Positions 27,758-36,939 of a DNA stretch of 52,268 nucleotides are shown here, piece after piece. Numbering within the stretch: the first letter of the stretch is position 1; each line of letters starts with the position of its first letter. Position numbers and translations under genes: made by a program. A model generated the notes under the pieces. That model was not told the origin of the DNA and made no database searches. It worked only from the letters and a program-made list of their open reading frames with translations. Origin of the DNA: Planctomycetaceae bacterium (GTDB lineage: Bacteria; Planctomycetota; Planctomycetia; Planctomycetales; Planctomycetaceae); the NCBI GenBank assembly GCA_020850695.1, contig JADZEF010000393.1:1-52268 (forward strand), written 5' to 3'.

Positions 27758-27885
27758 CCCGGCGGATTTGCGATTGGTCTGCCGTCAACCCGCTGCGCCC
27801 CATCGGGCGAGTCGAGAGTCGGGACGCAGTCCGTTCATGGGTTCCGGCACGGTCCGGATGACGCTTTTTTGGTTCGGAGCATTGC

Positions 27886-29073
<1,188 letters not shown>

Positions 29074-29439
29074 CGTCGAACAGAGAAAGGATCGGTCAAG
29101 ACACTCGGAATCACGGGATCCACGAATCGCAGGGACATCAGAGCCACGAACGAGGGCAGCGAAACCTCTCTCGCGGTGTCCGATTCCGTGCTTTTGGTGT
29201 GTTCCGTGGTTCCTGCCTTTTAAGACCTGAAGTTTTGCAATTCATGCAGCGGCGCTGCGAAAAGAGAACAATCATTTCGAAAGTGAATCGCCGCGAGGCG
29301 CCCTCCTCGGCGGTGAGGTCCCTCAAGTGCTCCTCAATGAATCCGAGGTGATGGACGGCCGCGAAAATGTAGGGCGCGTGCGGGTGCTCCATGTCGATCA
29401 CGGCGATCACTCGCACATGTTCCAGATCGGGCTTTGAAG
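29074..29439. other. Spacer with degenerate repeat-like text
   Basis: No convincing gene in 366 bases. The part 29100-29225 has partial inverted similarity (GATCCACGAATC... against ...GTTCCGTGGTTCC) of the sort seen in dispersed planctomycete spacers. A 92-residue minus-strand frame (29138-29416) has a protein-like first half but degenerates, and is treated as doubtful. Confidence 0.35.
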
Positions 29440-30561
29440 CTAATCGCGCTGCGCCAGCGGAACAAACTTTCGCTTCGCGGGGCCGTTGTACCGCGAGCGC
29501 GGACGGATGAGGCGGTTGCTTTCCGACTGCTCCAGCACGTGGGCCGCCCAGCCGACGACGCGGCTGACGACGAACAGCGGCGTGAAGACTTCCGGCTCGA
29601 GTCCCATCGCGTGGTAGAGGCGGGCGCTCGGCCAGTCGAGGTTCGGCGGGAGCCCCTTTTCGGTTCGCACGATCCGCTCGATCGTGTCGGCGATCTCTTC
29701 CATCTCCATGTCGCCGGACTCTTCCGCCAGCTCGCGGCAGTAGCCCCGCAGAATAACCGCCCGCGGATCGCCGTTCTTGTAGACGCGGTGGCCGAAGCCC
29801 ATGATGCGGCGCTTCTTGGCGAGGGCCTCGCGAACCCAGGCCTCGGCGTCCCCCATCTCCTGGACTTCCTTCAGCACTTCAAGAACGCGTTCGTTCGCCC
29901 CGCCATGCAGTGGTCCCTTGAGGGCACCGATGGCGGCCGTGATGGCCGAGTACATGTCGGAGCCGGTCGACGTCACCACGCGGGCGGCGAAGGTCGACGC
30001 GTTGAACTCGTGCTCGGCGTAGAGAATGAGCGAGACGTCCATCGCCCGCTCGTGCAGCAGCGACGGTTCCTTGCCCGTGAGCATCCAGAGCAGGTTGGCG
30101 GCGAAGCCGAGTTCGGGCTTCGATTCGACGGGCGGATAGCCCTGCATCATGCGGTAGCGGGCGGCGACGATCAGCGGGATCTGGGCCAGCAGCCGCGTCG
30201 CCTTGTTGAGGTCGGCGTCGCGGCCTTCTTCGTCGCATTGCGGGTCGAACTGAGCGAGGGCGCTCACGCCGGTCCGCAATACGTCCATCGAATCGACGTG
30301 GACGGGAATCTCTTCGAGCAGCGTGCGGACAGGGTCGGGAAGCTCGGCCGCTTCGGAGAGGACCGACTGGAAATCGGCCAGTGTCTCGGATGTCGGCAGT
30401 TCGCCGTGCAGGAGCAGGGAGGCGACTTCGAGGAATGTCGCGGAGCCCGCGAGTTCCGAGACCGAATACCCCCGATACCGCAGTTCGCCTTCAATCGAGG
30501 AAATCGCCGTTTCCCCGGCGATGACCCCTTCCAGTCCGGGAAAGTAGGGTTCGTTCGCCAT
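29440..30561 (-). CDS. Citrate synthase / 2-methylcitrate synthase family
   Basis: A 373-residue type II citrate synthase-fold enzyme that condenses acetyl-CoA (or propionyl-CoA) with oxaloacetate. Active-site blocks are GPLHGGANERVLEVL (catalytic His), GFGHRVYKNGDPRA (second His) and an Asp in PNLDWPSARLYHAMG. The NLDWP...TPLFVVSRVVGWAAHVLEQ region is closer to PrpC-type or short bacterial citrate synthases than to GltA, so the substrate is not certain. ATG 30561 (MANEPYFPGLEGVIAGE) fits the family start better than the longer frame to 30630. Confidence 0.93.
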   Translation of the reverse strand: MANEPYFPGLEGVIAGETAISSIEGELRYRGYSVSELAGSATFLEVASLLLHGELPTSETLADFQSVLSEAAELPDPVRTLLEEIPVHVDSMDVLRTGVSALAQFDPQCDEEGRDADLNKATRLLAQIPLIVAARYRMMQGYPPVESKPELGFAANLLWMLTGKEPSLLHERAMDVSLILYAEHEFNASTFAARVVTSTGSDMYSAITAAIGALKGPLHGGANERVLEVLKEVQEMGDAEAWVREALAKKRRIMGFGHRVYKNGDPRAVILRGYCRELAEESGDMEMEEIADTIERIVRTEKGLPPNLDWPSARLYHAMGLEPEVFTPLFVVSRVVGWAAHVLEQSESNRLIRPRSRYNGPAKRKFVPLAQRD

Positions 30562-30915
30562 GTCGATGGTTTCCACCAGTCGTCGAAGTCCGACCACCAG
30601 AAAATGCTGCGGCCGTGGGTTCCGTCCCATAGGTCACGCCTCCAGGGTCCATCCCGATCGTTCATCGGGCACAGTGCCCGACGAAAGGCTCGCCATCCGC
30701 CCGGAGATCCGAGCGACGTCGCCTGGTGACCTGGCCCGGCCACCGCGCTGAACAATCCCGTTCCGCGCTGTACGACAGGGACGAGTCTAGCAAAGCATGA
30801 CGGGCAATTGAATCAGGAAACGTGCATTTATGGCCAGTGGGCAAGGCTCAACATCGCAAACGATCGCGTGACATTACTTCACGAGTGCGATGGGTGGCCG
30901 CGTCTGAGGCTTTGC

Positions 30916-30947
30916 GAAGGCCCGGTTCGCGCGGATTCCGGGCCTTC
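30916..30947. terminator. Perfect 10-bp hairpin after the small Cys protein
   Basis: Arms GAAGGCCCGG and CCGGGCCTTC enclose a 12-base loop, about 55 bases past the stop of the minus-strand gene at 31002. There is no U tract on either strand, so it is terminator-like rather than certain. The rest of the gap 30562-31001 shows no gene. Confidence 0.5.
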
Positions 30948-31001
30948 CCTTCGGTCAAACCCGGCCACCCCGCGCGGTTCATCGCTGCCGACAACTCCGC
31001 G

Positions 31002-31304
31002 TTACACATCCGCAATCGGCGGCGACGGTGGCGGATGAGCCTCGCGCCGCTGCCAATAGATGCGGTCGGGCGTGATGATGCGGTGCTTCACGGCGCAGGA
31101 GAGGCAGTATTTCTCATCGCCGCGCTGGACGTAGATCTCGCCGCACATCAACTGGTGGAAGAAGTCCTCGCCCGGGTTCTTGCTGAAGCAATACTCGTTG
31201 TCCCAGCCGGGCTTGATGACGGCCTTCCATCCCTCGGCGTAGGGAACGTACAGGCGACGGTCGACCGGTGCGGTGTCGCTCGCGGGGATCTGATCGTGAG
31301 ACAT
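31002..31304 (-). CDS. Small Cys-containing hypothetical protein
   Basis: A 100-residue soluble protein. RLYVPYAEGWKAVIKPGWDNEYCFSKNP precedes a segment with CGEIYVQRGDEKYCLSC, giving a C-x13-C-x2-C arrangement plus Cys39, which suggests a single zinc site. The Pro-rich last 15 residues look disordered. I do not recognise a named family, but the conserved-looking aromatic/Cys core and its place between two minus-strand enzymes support a real gene. Function unknown. Confidence 0.65.
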   Translation of the reverse strand: MSHDQIPASDTAPVDRRLYVPYAEGWKAVIKPGWDNEYCFSKNPGEDFFHQLMCGEIYVQRGDEKYCLSCAVKHRIITPDRIYWQRREAHPPPSPPIADV

Positions 31305-31386
31305 GAGAGGCGCCGTTCCGTGTCAGAGCCTTCCGTCGCCGCTCCGCCGGGCCAGATCCCGGCGGAACGATTTTTCATCGCCTCTG

Positions 31387-32442
31387 TCAGACCGCTGGCG
31401 GCGTCACGCCGAGTTCGGTCGCCAGCGTGACCAGGGCCTTCCAGTTGCCGTCGTCAATTGTAACGCCTGTCTGCTTCCGCTGGGCAAGCACGCGGCGCTC
31501 CGGGTCTCCTGGCAGCGTCACTTCTTTCACGCCGTCGATCAGCGGGACCTCGCGGACGTAGGTCTCCAGATTGCCGACTTCGCACAGCAGGTGATCGACG
31601 CCCCCCATCAGCCGCGGGTCGATGATCAGGAACCACGCGCAGTTGCCGGTGGGCGCGGGCGGATTCGGGTACGAGCACTGTCCCCCCGACAGTCCCCCGC
31701 ACAGCATTTCGATCATGAACGCGAGGCCGAAACCCTTGTACGCCTGGTCGCCGCCCATCGGCAGGATCGTGCCCGGAGGATTGCCGTAGAGCGTGTTGGG
31801 ATCGTTCGTCGGCTTGCCTTCGGAATCGAGGATCCATCCCGACGGAACCTTCTCTCCCGCAATCTGCTTCACGCGGACTTTCCCTTCCGCCGTGGCGCTC
31901 GTTCCGAAGTCGAGAACGAACGGTCCCCCATTCGGACGCGGCACGCCGATGCACAGCGGGTTCGTTCCGAGCCGCGGACGCTTCCCGCCCACGGGGGCGA
32001 CGCGCTGGGCGGCGCCGTGCGTGTTGGCGCAGATCATTGCGATCATCTGTTTCTCGGCCGCCATCTCGGCGTACTCGCCCAGGCGGCCGATGTGGGCCGA
32101 CTGACGCAACGTTCCCGAGGCCACGCCCGTCACTGCGGCCTTCTCCATCAGCCGCCGGGTCAACTCACGCGAGAGGGGCTGTCCGAAACCCCAGCCGCCG
32201 TCGCACACCAGCACGCTCGGCGTTTCCTGAACGACCTTCAGCGTGGCTCCTGGATTCAGCCCCTTCGACTTCACGCGACCGACATAGAACGGAATCCGCA
32301 TCACGCCGTGCGAGTCGTGCCCGCGAAGGTTCGCCTGCACCAGGCTGTCCGCCACGATGTCGGCTTCGGACGGGGTGGCCCCGCCGGCCGAGAGAAGGTT
32401 GCGGGCGAAATCGACGAGCTGCGCTTCGGTGAGGGTGGGCAT
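31387..32442 (-). CDS. Ldh-family NAD(P)-dependent oxidoreductase (malate/lactate dehydrogenase type 2)
   Basis: A 351-residue member of the Ldh_2 family (malate, L-lactate, ureidoglycolate or sulfolactate dehydrogenases), unrelated to the Rossmann-fold LDH. Hallmarks: ANLRGHDSHGVMRIPFYV, the catalytic His in QSAHIGRLGEYA, NTHGAAQRVAPVGGKRPRLGTNP, GGPFVLDFGTSATAEGKVR and AYKGFGLAFMIEMLCGGLSGG. The substrate cannot be told from sequence. (R)-sulfolactate dehydrogenase belongs here, so a link to the distant ComB-like gene is possible but speculative. MPTLTEAQLVDFA at 32442 is the family start; the longer frame is rejected. Confidence 0.9.
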   Translation of the reverse strand: MPTLTEAQLVDFARNLLSAGGATPSEADIVADSLVQANLRGHDSHGVMRIPFYVGRVKSKGLNPGATLKVVQETPSVLVCDGGWGFGQPLSRELTRRLMEKAAVTGVASGTLRQSAHIGRLGEYAEMAAEKQMIAMICANTHGAAQRVAPVGGKRPRLGTNPLCIGVPRPNGGPFVLDFGTSATAEGKVRVKQIAGEKVPSGWILDSEGKPTNDPNTLYGNPPGTILPMGGDQAYKGFGLAFMIEMLCGGLSGGQCSYPNPPAPTGNCAWFLIIDPRLMGGVDHLLCEVGNLETYVREVPLIDGVKEVTLPGDPERRVLAQRKQTGVTIDDGNWKALVTLATELGVTPPAV

Positions 32443-33000
32443 GGCGGGCGGGTTCAAAGGTGGGGAATTGTCCGATGGCTGGACGGCCATCATATCGCGT
32501 GGTGCGGGCTGTGCGGAGCATGCGCAGAAAAGGATGTGTGCAGGCGTCAGCACCGGCGCGTTCCGTCTCGCCGGAACTTCACCGCCTCGCCCCCCCGCAC
32601 GACTCGACCCGGACTCGTGGCCGCCCATGAGATTGAGAGTTTTCTCTCAAGCCACCGATCGAAGGCTCGCACCATTCGGACCCTTCATCAGGCTTCAAGG
32701 CTGCTGCAACCCCCCCTTCGCGCAATTTGCGACTCCAGTTAAAGTTGCAATTTTCGCAACGGTCCGGATCGACGACCCGCTCGGGAGATGCGGGACGGAT
32801 GGCGGGGCGGCAGCGAACGGGACTCCCCCGCCCCGAATGACGAAGCACGAAGAACGGCCGTGCGAACGGCAGGGAAGCGGATTGAGACTGCGACGGATCG
32901 ATTCGGCTCACGCACCCGCGTCCGGCGATGGATTGCCACCGACATGTACCGACACGTCAAACGTCACTCCATTTCCGTACTTTCCCTGGAACTCCATCCC
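32443..33000. other. Divergent spacer with small hairpins
   Basis: I see no gene in these 558 bases. Two perfect short hairpins are present: TTGAGAG-TTTT-CTCTCAA (32633-32650) and GTTGC...GCAAC (32744-32760). The stretch 32700-32765 is locally AT-richer and is the likeliest promoter zone for the plus-strand gene at 33001. Confidence 0.4.
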
Positions 33001-33321
33001 ATGCGTGATTCGATGGAAGACATCCGCACGCTCGACGAGCTTCGGGACTTCATTCACCAGAAGCTGTGCGAGAAGGAAAACCTTCTCCCCGACCAGTTCC
33101 GCATGAGCGAGATGCAGCTCATCAAGAGGGGACGGTCATGCGGGATGCAGTTTCTGCTGCAGGGGCCCCGCAGCGTCCGCCTGGGTGCCATCTGGGCTTC
33201 GGACCACAACGAGATCTATCTGTACGACACCCAAGGGGTTCGCTACCAGAAGGTCCGCCTGAAGTGCCGCCTGCGAATCGATGAGCAACCCGCGGAAGTC
33301 GTCGACCGCCCGGCTGCGTGA
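33001..33321 (+). CDS. Conserved-looking small hypothetical protein
   Basis: A 106-residue soluble protein of unknown function. RTLDELRDFIHQKLCEKENLLPDQFRMSE reads as two helices, followed by a beta-rich half (GMQFLLQGPRSVRLGAIWASDHNEIYLYDTQG). The pattern is that of small lineage-specific planctomycete proteins. MRDSMEDIR at 33001 is taken as the start; an in-frame ATG at 32944 is possible. It precedes the WD40 gene by 111 bases on the same strand. Confidence 0.65.
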   Translation: MRDSMEDIRTLDELRDFIHQKLCEKENLLPDQFRMSEMQLIKRGRSCGMQFLLQGPRSVRLGAIWASDHNEIYLYDTQGVRYQKVRLKCRLRIDEQPAEVVDRPAA

Positions 33322-33432
33322 GGAACAAAAGGACCGCGGCAGCTGCGAAGATGCTGGCGAACTTCGGAAGCGAAGGGCACACTGGTAAGGCCGACGGCCT
33401 TCTCGTGACCGCGCTCCGAAGGGTTCCTCGCC

Positions 33433-34650
33433 ATGCCGGACTTCGCCCCCGTCAAAGCGACGTTGTTGTGGCAACTGACGTTCGAAGGGGCCTGGCCCCT
33501 GGCCGTCGCGTTTCTCGGAAATCGCCGGCTGGCCGCCGCGAATGAAAAGGGAGAGATCTACGTCTGGGCGCTCCCCGACGCTCCTGACCCGGCCGCGGTA
33601 GAAGCGTTGAAGCAGAAGAAGGAGGGGGGCGAACGCCCCCGCACCGCGCCTTCACTCGCTCCCGCCCGTCGACTGGACGGTCACTCGAATGCGGTGACAC
33701 GGCTGGTGTCCACTCCGGACGGGCGAACGCTGATCTCGGCGAGTCTCGATCGCACAGTCCGCGTGTGGGACGTTGATGCGCCCGCGACGGGCAACGCTGA
33801 TGCGGTCCTCGACATCGATTCGCGAAAAGCGGTAGCCAAGCGCACTCGCAAGGACGACGCGCTGAACGCTCCCGGTATCTCGGTCGAAACCCAGACGGCC
33901 ACGCGAGTCCTCGAAGGCCATACCGACTGGGTGCAGTCGCTGGGCATCAGCGCGGACGGGCGGCGGATCATCAGCGGAGATGCGGCGGCGAACATTATCG
34001 TGCGGGACATTGCCTCGGGGAGCGAAGTCGCACGATGGAAAGGGCGCTCCTGGAACTGGATCATCGCGGCGGCGCTGTCGCCCGATGGCGAGACGGCATT
34101 CGTCTCCGAGCATCGCTACAAGCGAGACGATTTCGACGTGCCGGTCGCGGCGCTCCGGCTGTGGAATGTCGCCGAGAAAAAAGAGACGCTCGATCTGCTT
34201 CGCGTCCAGTTCCCGAAGTACAACCCGGATGATTCCAGCTACGGCGGCAGCCAGGTGTGGCGGAAGTTCGTCGGCGCGGGGCTGGTTTCGGTCGCCATTT
34301 CACCCGACGGCAAGCTGCTGGCAGCTGCTCAGGGAGGCGAGACCGATCGCGGGGACGTCCATCTCCTGGAAGCGTCGACGGGGAAACTCGTGCGGGACGT
34401 GACCGGGCACCAGTACGGCGCGACCGACGTGCTCTTCTCGGCCGACGGGAAGTACCTGATCTCGGCCGGCCGAGACACCTGCGTGCGGATCTCGAAAGTC
34501 GAAGACGGAAAGGAAGCCCTCGTGCTGGGGACGCCGCGCGGCGGCCAGTTCAAGGACTGGCTCTCGGCGGTGGCGCTTTCGCCCGATCAGACATTGATCG
34601 CTGCTGCGGATATCGCCGGGCTGGTGCAGATCTGGCGCGTCGGTTCCTGA
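33433..34650 (+). CDS. WD40 repeat protein
   Basis: A 405-residue beta-propeller. Repeats are seen as RLDGHSNAVTRLVSTPDGRTLISASLDRTVRVWD, VLEGHTDWVQSLGISADGRRIISGDAAANIIVRD, WNWIIAAALSPDGETAFVSE, VSVAISPDGKLLAAAQGG, DVTGHQYGATDVLFSADGKYLISAGRDTCVRI and WLSAVALSPDQTLIAAADIAGLVQIW, about seven blades. There is no signal peptide and no attached kinase or protease domain, so it is a stand-alone cytoplasmic scaffold. A charged insertion near residues 55-75 (KQKKEGGERPR) breaks the first blade. It converges on the zinc-ribbon gene with a 13-base gap. Confidence 0.9.
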   Translation: MPDFAPVKATLLWQLTFEGAWPLAVAFLGNRRLAAANEKGEIYVWALPDAPDPAAVEALKQKKEGGERPRTAPSLAPARRLDGHSNAVTRLVSTPDGRTLISASLDRTVRVWDVDAPATGNADAVLDIDSRKAVAKRTRKDDALNAPGISVETQTATRVLEGHTDWVQSLGISADGRRIISGDAAANIIVRDIASGSEVARWKGRSWNWIIAAALSPDGETAFVSEHRYKRDDFDVPVAALRLWNVAEKKETLDLLRVQFPKYNPDDSSYGGSQVWRKFVGAGLVSVAISPDGKLLAAAQGGETDRGDVHLLEASTGKLVRDVTGHQYGATDVLFSADGKYLISAGRDTCVRISKVEDGKEALVLGTPRGGQFKDWLSAVALSPDQTLIAAADIAGLVQIWRVGS

Positions 34651-34663
34651 TCGTCGTCTGAAG

Positions 34664-34873
34664 CTACCCGCGGCCCCCCTCGCAGCACGTCTCGACAATG
34701 CTGTGGCAGCGTTCGCAGACCGTCTTCTGACGAATCTCCATCAGCGAGCCGCCGCACACCGGACAGGCCGGCCGCGAGCACGTCAGTCGGGCGGCAGGCA
34801 TGGTCGCATCTGACGGGCTTCCCTCTTCGGGGCAGCCAGAGATCCGCGTCGATTCCTCCGGAACGTTCACCAT
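34664..34873 (-). CDS. Small zinc-ribbon protein coupled to M50 protease
   Basis: A 69-residue protein ending in a zinc ribbon: CPVCGG and CERCH are separated by 15 residues (two CxxC pairs), followed by a CCEGG tail. Its ATG (34873) overlaps the stop of the M50 protease gene by a few bases (ATGGTGA), so translation is probably coupled. It is too small for enzymatic activity; a metal-dependent adaptor or nucleic-acid contact is the usual guess. Function is unknown. Confidence 0.65.
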   Translation of the reverse strand: MVNVPEESTRISGCPEEGSPSDATMPAARLTCSRPACPVCGGSLMEIRQKTVCERCHSIVETCCEGGRG

Positions 34874-35610
34874 CGGTTTCCCTGATAAGACTGCAGCGTC
34901 TGCACGTTTTGAGCGCACAGCAATCCGAACAGGATGACGGGGAACATGCTTCCCCCCTCATCGCGCATCAGCAGAAAGTACGCGACGGCGATCCCCGCGA
35001 CAACCACGCTGATTTGAGCCGCCAGCCGCTCGGCCGAGCCGCGGTAAAACCGGGAACAGAGCGCTTCGCAGATGCGGCCTCCATCAAGCGGAAGCACCGG
35101 AAGCAGGTTCACAAATCCCCAGAAGAGGTTGATCTGCTTGAGGAACAGAAAGGTGATGAGCACGTACCGATTGAACCCGATGCCGTTCATGAGCATCAGC
35201 TTCAGACCGACATAGACCATTCCGTAAAGGCAGAAGCCCGCCGCCGGACCGGCGATAGAAACAGAGATCGACTGCCAGGTGGTCTGTCCGCGATAAGGGT
35301 GGTAGACCGCGAGCCCGCCGAAATGATGCAGGTAGACCTGCGGCGGCCAGCCGTAGGCATAGGCCATCACGGCGTGGCCCATTTCGTGAATGAGGATCGA
35401 AACGAACAGACACGCGACCCAGATCGCCAGGAGCTCGAAGTGTCCGCCGTCGAGCAGCGATGCCCCGGAGATGACGGCGCCGAGCCAGAACGTCGGCATG
35501 ACCCGCACCGGAATGCCGGCGATCGAGAAGCAGAGATCGTACGGCGTGGGACCGACGGAGCCGAACATGGAGCAATGCGGGGGCGTGAGGAGCGGGCGGG
35601 GCTGCGTCAT
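34867..35610 (-). CDS. M50 (site-2-protease) family zinc metalloprotease
   Basis: A 247-residue polytopic intramembrane protease. The active-site HEMGH sits in a membrane span (SILIHEMGHAVMAYAYG) and the third zinc ligand in LLPVLPLDGGRI; about six spans are visible. It lacks PDZ and CBS domains, so it is the minimal type. Such enzymes release membrane-tethered regulators or clear signal peptides. It overlaps the zinc-ribbon gene downstream and follows the esterase gene after 24 bases, suggesting one transcript. ATG 35610 (MTQPRPL) or 35619 could be the start. Confidence 0.88.
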   Translation of the reverse strand: MTQPRPLLTPPHCSMFGSVGPTPYDLCFSIAGIPVRVMPTFWLGAVISGASLLDGGHFELLAIWVACLFVSILIHEMGHAVMAYAYGWPPQVYLHHFGGLAVYHPYRGQTTWQSISVSIAGPAAGFCLYGMVYVGLKLMLMNGIGFNRYVLITFLFLKQINLFWGFVNLLPVLPLDGGRICEALCSRFYRGSAERLAAQISVVVAGIAVAYFLLMRDEGGSMFPVILFGLLCAQNVQTLQSYQGNRW

Positions 35611-35634
35611 TCGACGCACAGCATGGAAACCGGG

Positions 35635-36492
35635 CTACTTCCTGTCCATGGGATGGGCCTTGAAAAACTCCCAGATGCGGTTGCTGCCGCCGAGCCGGTT
35701 GCTCCAGAAATGCCGCAGCCCCTTGAACTCGACGAGTTCGACCTCGTGCCCTTCCTGCTGATAGATATCGCGGGTGGCGCGTCCTTCGCTCGGCGGAACG
35801 ATGCTGTCGAGCGTCCCGTGAAGGATGAGGACGGGGTATTTGCGATCGGCATCGATGCCGGTGACGGCCAGCAGGCCCGGGCCGCCGGAATGCGGTGCGA
35901 TCGCCGCGATCACTTCGCTCCGCTGCGAGGCAAGGAGGTTCGAGAAATAGGCACCGTTAGACATACCCGTCACGTAGATGCGGTTGCGATCGATGTTATA
36001 GCGCTTCTCGAGGGACTGATGGAGTTCATCGAAAAATGCGATATCGCGGTTGTTCCGCAGGAAGATTTCCCAGCGGCGCTCGAGTCCCTGGGGAAAAACA
36101 ACGATGAACTTCTCTTTCTCGGCGAGTTCGGCGAAACGGCTGTAGCGGGCCATGAACTCTGCACTGTCGAGCAGAAACCCGTGAAACGCGAAGAGGAGGG
36201 GGACGGGGCGATGGAGGTCGATCGACTCGGGAACGATCAGGCGGTACGTCCGGGAGACGCCTTTGACTTTGAGCGTTTCGTTCTCCGCGATGCCTTTGTT
36301 GCCCCCCTGACCGTTGGAGGGACGTGCGGGGACTTCGGCCGTTGGCTTGGACTTCGCGCCGGGTTCCTCGGAACGGGCGAGGGGACCAGCCGCCAGCAGC
36401 CCGACGACCGCCAAAAGGGGAGCGGCAAGCCGTCGATTAAGGTTCTCGAAAAGCCCGACTTCGTGTGAATCAATCGTGTCGTATAAAGCCAT
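35635..36492 (-). CDS. PHB-depolymerase/LpqC-like exported esterase
   Basis: A 285-residue alpha/beta hydrolase of the poly(3-hydroxybutyrate)-depolymerase / feruloyl-esterase-like group. Blocks are RTYRLIVPESIDLHRPVPLLFAFHG (oxyanion region), RIYVTGMSNGAYFSNLLA (nucleophile Ser in GMSNGA), PVLILHGTLDSIVPP (Asp) and GLRHFWSNR (His). An N-terminal hydrophobic stretch (LAAPLLAVVGLLAAGPLARS) after about 22 residues suggests export. The final FKAHPM completes the fold. Substrate is not determined. It is divergent from the VWA genes. Confidence 0.85.
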   Translation of the reverse strand: MALYDTIDSHEVGLFENLNRRLAAPLLAVVGLLAAGPLARSEEPGAKSKPTAEVPARPSNGQGGNKGIAENETLKVKGVSRTYRLIVPESIDLHRPVPLLFAFHGFLLDSAEFMARYSRFAELAEKEKFIVVFPQGLERRWEIFLRNNRDIAFFDELHQSLEKRYNIDRNRIYVTGMSNGAYFSNLLASQRSEVIAAIAPHSGGPGLLAVTGIDADRKYPVLILHGTLDSIVPPSEGRATRDIYQQEGHEVELVEFKGLRHFWSNRLGGSNRIWEFFKAHPMDRK

Positions 36493-36930
36493 GTCCCGCC
36501 CTTCCGGTGAGGTGCGCCGGCCGTGGCGCGGCTCATGAATCATAGCAGTAGAACCCGTCGACGGCATCATGCCGCTCGCCATCGAGATGTGTCGTTCAGT
36601 ACAAGAGAACCATGTTCCAGTGCGCGGGCAAAGCGCGGCCTGTCACTTTGAAAAAGGGCGTGGTCGGAGTCTTTGCGCGACGACCGACAATTCTTTTCGA
36701 CGACTCAACCCGTGCCACACTGCCAAGTGGCCGAGCGTCACTTCCCGGCCGGCCCGGCCGGGCGTGCCCTGTAACCCCGGGCCGGGTACGATCAATGAAG
36801 TGTACGGTTCGAGGGACTGAACCCGGCCGGGTGCCACTGGTTTCGCCCCTCGCGGGCGGGGCCGCGGCATGCGGTCGATCTGCCGAGACCGCGACTGACC
36901 AGAGGCGGGAAACGCCCCGATATCGCCCCG
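36493..36930. other. Divergent spacer with GC-rich palindrome
   Basis: No gene in 438 bases. It contains a 19-base palindrome (CCCGGCCGGCCCGGCCGGG, 36744-36762) and a related CCCGGGCCGGG / ACCCGGCCGGGT arm pair downstream (36776-36832). Text such as GGGTGCCACTGG recurs in planctomycete spacers as far as I recall. Promoters for both flanking genes must lie here, but I cannot place them. Confidence 0.4.
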
Positions 36931-36939
36931 GTGCGCTCC

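Noticed and set aside
29138..29416. A 92-residue minus-strand frame before citrate synthase
   Set aside because: The first 40 residues look protein-like, but the rest is Arg-rich spacer translation and there is no ribosome site; at most a gene remnant.
36776..36832. A tRNA-like GGTTCGAGG segment
   Set aside because: The surrounding bases do not form acceptor, D or anticodon arms; it is a small hairpin in a repeat-rich spacer.
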